Shown in pieces: positions 5,598 through 8,296 of a stretch of 8,296 nt of DNA. Position 1 is the stretch's first letter. Each line of letters begins with the position of its first letter. Below the pieces are notes generated by a model. It made no database searches. It was given only the letters and a program-made list of their open reading frames with translations, and was not told the DNA's origin. The DNA comes from Bacteroidales bacterium (lineage in GTDB: Bacteria > Bacteroidota > Bacteroidia > Bacteroidales > B18-G4), in contig JAUXCL010000099.1 of assembly GCA_030618905.1 (NCBI GenBank), positions 1-8,296 of the forward strand. Direction: 5' to 3'. The position numbers were made by a program, and so were the translations under genes.

Positions 5598-6734
5598 ATT
5601 TAATAACGTATTAATCGCATTAATCATATTCTCCCAGGCATATTTTTTCTTTTCCACCCTGACATTTTCTGTAAACTCTCCTTCCTTAGCATCCCTGAAG
5701 TAGGTCAGGATAACATCAGCAATCTGTTTAACTTCAGGAGCGACGACATAGCCAACCCTGCCATCCGGGACCATTTCCGGTAAAGCGCCGACATTGGACA
5801 CCACCATGGGTTTGTCGAAGTGATATGCTATTTGTGTAACGCCGCTTTGTGTCGCATCCTTGTAAGGTTGAACCACAAGATCACTGGCACAGAAATATTT
5901 GGCTACTGCGGCATTGGGGATGAATTCATTATCCATGGTCACCAGGTTCTCAATCCCTGAGGAACGGATAAGCTCATGATAGGGCTCCGGGTTGGTATAG
6001 AACTCCCCGGCTACAAGTACTTTTAAAGGAAATGCACGCAAACGCTCATCAGCAAATGCTTTCAGGAGCAAATCCAATCCCTTGTAATCCCTGATAAATC
6101 CAAAAAACAGTATATATCGCTTATCCTGGTCCAGCTGGAGCATCTCTTTCGCTTCTGCTTTTGGGATAATGTCTCCAAAATTATCATACAATGGATGTGC
6201 ACAGAATGCCCTTGGTTTTTGCGTGTCAAATAATTCAAGATCCTTTAAGACAGACTTTGACATGGTCACAAAACCATGCATCCTTTTGACAAAATACCTG
6301 GTCAGCATCGTATCCCCGATTCGTTTTTCATGGGGGATCACATTATCGGTGATGGCGATGATCCTGGTATGCTTGTTTTTTCTAATATATCTGGCGATGG
6401 TGCCCAGGCATGGAGCCATGAAAGGGATCCAGTAACGGACAATAAGTATATCCGGTTTGAGCTTCCTGATTTCTTTGCCCACATTTACCCAATTCAGGGG
6501 ATTGACTGAATTCACCCTGGTGATGATGTTCAGATCATCGGGAGGGGATTCATCGGAATATTGTGTTTTACCAGGAAAAAGAAATCCTGGATATTGCAGG
6601 CTGAAATTATAGATCGTGACATCATCCCCATTATCCTGGAAGGCTCTTGCAAGCCTTTCGTTGAAAGTGGATATCCCTCCTCCTCTCAGGGGATAGGCAG
6701 AACCGAGAATTACGACTTTCCTGGGATCCGGCAT
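5586..6734 (-). CDS. GT4-family glycosyltransferase (GT-B fold)
   Basis: A 382-aa predicted cytoplasmic or membrane-associated glycosyltransferase of the GT1/GT4 type, probably adding a sugar from a nucleotide donor to a surface glycan. The N-terminal domain begins KVVILGSAYPLRGGGISTFN (6-25) with a glycine-rich loop. The C-terminal donor domain starts near YILFFGFIRDYKGLD (207-221), followed by VAGEFY (241-246) and SDLVVQPY (284-291). The usual EX7E donor motif is replaced by TQSGVTQIA (295-303), with T and A where the two glutamates are expected; SNVGALPEMV (313-322) matches the end of the usual domain. The ATG at 6734 lies 15 bp after the GT2 stop, implying co-transcription. The C-terminus SDA and stop come from the heptamer array, so the original C-terminus may have been slightly different. 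Donor and acceptor are unknown. Confidence 0.86.
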   Translation of the reverse strand: MPDPRKVVILGSAYPLRGGGISTFNERLARAFQDNGDDVTIYNFSLQYPGFLFPGKTQYSDESPPDDLNIITRVNSVNPLNWVNVGKEIRKLKPDILIVRYWIPFMAPCLGTIARYIRKNKHTRIIAITDNVIPHEKRIGDTMLTRYFVKRMHGFVTMSKSVLKDLELFDTQKPRAFCAHPLYDNFGDIIPKAEAKEMLQLDQDKRYILFFGFIRDYKGLDLLLKAFADERLRAFPLKVLVAGEFYTNPEPYHELIRSSGIENLVTMDNEFIPNAAVAKYFCASDLVVQPYKDATQSGVTQIAYHFDKPMVVSNVGALPEMVPDGRVGYVVAPEVKQIADVILTYFRDAKEGEFTENVRVEKKKYAWENMINAINTLLNSDA

Positions 6735-6749
6735 AGGGAAAAGGATAAA

Positions 6750-7691
6750 TTAATCAGTTTTCTTTTCTATGGTATAATGATCCTTATCGTATGAATTCCT
6801 GGAAATCATTTCCGCAAGGAAACCGGACAGGAACAGTTGGGTTCCAATGATCATGGCCAGTAAGGCCAGGAAGAAGATGGGTTGATCCGTGATGTTTCTC
6901 TGGGCATTCCATTTGAAGATCTTATCCAGGATGAGCCACAAAGAAATCAGGCCCCCACCGATGAAGAATATCGTCCCGATGGCCCCGAAGAAATGCATGG
7001 GTTTCTTGCCAAAACGAGTGACAAATGTGATGGACAAAAGATCGAGGAAGCCATTAATAAAACGCTCAAAACCGAATTTAGTAATTCCGTATTTCCTTTT
7101 CCGGTGTTCAACAACCTTCTCCCCTATTTTGTTATACCCGGCCCATTTGGCAATCACCGGGATATAGCGATGCATTTCTCCATACACTTCGATTTCTTTG
7201 ATAACGGCCTTCTTATAAGCCTTCAGGCCACAATTAAAATCATGCAATTTAATCCCTGAGATCCATCGGGTGATCCTGTTAAAGAATTTAGACGGCAGCG
7301 TTTTGGATATAGGATCGTGGCGCTTTTTCTTCCATCCTGAAACCAGGTCGTAGCCGTCTTCCATGACCATCTTGTAAAGGCCCGGTATTTCATCCGGACT
7401 GTCCTGCAGATCGGCATCCATGGTGATGACTACATCTCCTGCAGCTTCTTTAAAGCCCACGTTTAAACCTGCTGATTTCCCGTAATTACGCTTAAACTTA
7501 ACGCCTTTCACAGCAGGACTTTCGGCAGCCATTTGCTCAATCAGGTCCCATGAACCATCTTTACTGCCATCATCCACAAAGATGATCTCATAAGAAAAGT
7601 CATTTTTATTCATCACATCGGCGATCCATGACTGGAGTTCACCAATGGATTCCACCTCGTTGTACAAGGGTACGACAACAGAAATATCCAT
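6750..7691 (-). CDS. Membrane-anchored GT2 glycosyltransferase (DPM1/GtrB-like)
   Basis: A 313-aa family 2 glycosyltransferase. The catalytic domain shows SVVVPLYNE (4-12), IIFVDDGSKDGS (36-47), RNYGKSAGLNVGF (68-80) and the metal-binding DAD in MDADLQDSP (91-99). A basic segment, HRKRKYGITKFGF (196-208), follows and is typical of polyprenyl-phosphate sugar transferases. Two hydrophobic helices (about 233-255 and 270-293) anchor the C-terminus in the inner membrane. Relatives such as GtrB and dolichol-phosphate mannosyltransferase load a hexose from a nucleotide sugar onto a polyprenyl phosphate carrier on the cytoplasmic side; the sugar is not determined here. The ATG at 7691 is chosen over a TTG immediately before it at 7694. 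The start is 11 bp from the DUF4199 stop, and the GT4 gene follows after 15 bp. DUF4199 next to this type of GT2 is a familiar Bacteroidota arrangement. Confidence 0.92.
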   Translation of the reverse strand: MDISVVVPLYNEVESIGELQSWIADVMNKNDFSYEIIFVDDGSKDGSWDLIEQMAAESPAVKGVKFKRNYGKSAGLNVGFKEAAGDVVITMDADLQDSPDEIPGLYKMVMEDGYDLVSGWKKKRHDPISKTLPSKFFNRITRWISGIKLHDFNCGLKAYKKAVIKEIEVYGEMHRYIPVIAKWAGYNKIGEKVVEHRKRKYGITKFGFERFINGFLDLLSITFVTRFGKKPMHFFGAIGTIFFIGGGLISLWLILDKIFKWNAQRNITDQPIFFLALLAMIIGTQLFLSGFLAEMISRNSYDKDHYTIEKKTD

Positions 7692-7702
7692 CAAATTATT
7701 AA

Positions 7703-8245
7703 TTAGGCAACTCCTTCAAGTGATTTATCCTTTTTCTGCATGAAGATCGATACGATCAGAGAGAATATCAGGGCCATAATAGTATTCGCAATCAGTCCCA
7801 TTACTGCCATCGCAATAGGATTCATAAAGCGCTTCATCCATGACTCAGCCATTTCAAATTGTTGATCAGTCATTTCAGGATTCTGCACCCACATTTCCTC
7901 TACTCGTAAATCTATCATTTCTTGTATAATTCCAGGATTGATATAGCTAAAATAAATAAAGCCATAAATTGCTGCTAGTATGGATGCATACAGGCCAATC
8001 ATGAACCCGGTTGAAAAACTTTTACCATAGGTTATTAACCCACCGGCGTATTTATCCCGATAGGCTTTGATACCCATTATCATGGCAGCTATGAAGAACA
8101 GATAACCCACCCAGTTAGCATATTGCAATGAATCGAGAGGTACATTTAAGAGGTAAAGGATAAGGCTATAAACAATAAGTACAACGCCCAGGATAAGACC
8201 ATAATTCAAGGCGATTTTGCCGGCTGACATTTTTTCGTTTTCCAT
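7703..8245 (-). CDS. DUF4199 family membrane protein, function unknown
   Basis: A 180-aa integral membrane protein that matches the DUF4199 pattern common in Bacteroidota. Four hydrophobic helices are visible at about 12-34, 42-62, 77-101 and 143-169. Between helices 3 and 4 is a long, acidic, methionine-rich segment (about 103-140), probably an extramembrane loop. The signature region YAGGLITYGKSFSTGF (66-81) leads into helix 3, and the C-terminus is short and charged (KKDKSLEGVA). There is no signal peptide beyond the first helix. The ATG at 8245 is followed by a second possible start at codon 6; the first is favoured because it lies about 30 bp from the candidate promoter. It is the first gene of the window's transcription unit and is followed closely by the GT2 gene, so it may assist that enzyme, though no biochemical role is established. 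Confidence 0.85.
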   Translation of the reverse strand: MENEKMSAGKIALNYGLILGVVLIVYSLILYLLNVPLDSLQYANWVGYLFFIAAMIMGIKAYRDKYAGGLITYGKSFSTGFMIGLYASILAAIYGFIYFSYINPGIIQEMIDLRVEEMWVQNPEMTDQQFEMAESWMKRFMNPIAMAVMGLIANTIMALIFSLIVSIFMQKKDKSLEGVA

Positions 8246-8275
8246 GGATTTTGATTTAAATTGTTAACACTTATG

Positions 8276-8283
8276 CAAACATA
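8276..8283 (-). promoter_or_regulatory. Candidate Bacteroidota -7 promoter box for the DUF4199-GT2-GT4 group
   Basis: The coding strand reads TATGTTTG, an exact match to TAnnTTTG, ending 30 bp upstream of the DUF4199 ATG. The stretch between (8246-8275) is AT-rich and carries no other obvious signal, fitting a short 5' leader. The -33 element would lie beyond the right edge of the window, so only half of the promoter can be judged. Confidence 0.5.
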
Positions 8284-8296
8284 ACAAAAAAAAGCA

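Noticed and set aside
6882..7259. 125-aa plus-strand open frame antisense to the GT2 gene
   Set aside because: It lies wholly opposite a strongly supported catalytic domain and shows no family motif.

Overview
The window looks like chromosomal DNA of a member of the Bacteroidota, probably an uncultured Bacteroidales-like lineage. The reasons are the DUF4199 membrane protein beside a DPM1/GtrB-type glycosyltransferase, the style of the sodium:solute symporter, moderate GC content, near absence of Shine-Dalgarno sequences, and two candidate promoters carrying the Bacteroidota -7 box TAnnTTTG. The species assignment is inference.

All ten genes lie on the minus strand, so transcription runs from right to left and coding is dense. 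In order of transcription: a candidate promoter at the right edge; a DUF4199 membrane protein (8245-7703); a membrane-anchored GT2 glycosyltransferase (7691-6750); a GT4 glycosyltransferase (6734-5586); a heptamer repeat array; an HddA-type GHMP sugar kinase (5505-4483); a zinc-ribbon SAM methyltransferase (4486-3704); a second copy of the heptamer array; a candidate promoter; a nitroreductase (3606-3082); GmhA (3072-2497); HddC (2500-1793); a GmhB-type phosphatase (1818-1267); and a sodium:solute symporter (1241 to beyond base 1, 3' end missing).

The central theme is nucleotide-activated heptose. GmhA, HddA, GmhB and HddC are the four enzymes that convert sedoheptulose 7-phosphate to GDP-D-glycero-alpha-D-manno-heptose, and all four are present. 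The two glycosyltransferases and the methyltransferase suggest that the sugar, or a methylated form of it, goes into a surface glycan such as capsule, O-antigen or S-layer glycan. The kinase sits apart from the other three enzymes, paired with the methyltransferase and flanked by two near-identical copies of a 7-bp-unit repeat.

The most unusual DNA-level feature is this pair of arrays. They share a 32-bp core with one mismatch, have the same orientation, and overlap the 3' ends of two unrelated genes, whose stop codons they supply. Because the unit is 7 bp and contains TGA on the coding strand, three consecutive GTGACGC units stop translation in all three frames. No gene-free stretch exceeds 100 bases. 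I see no RNA genes, CRISPR arrays, insertion sequences or convincing intrinsic terminators. I found no clearly new biological system; the repeat arrays and the split heptose pathway deserve follow-up.
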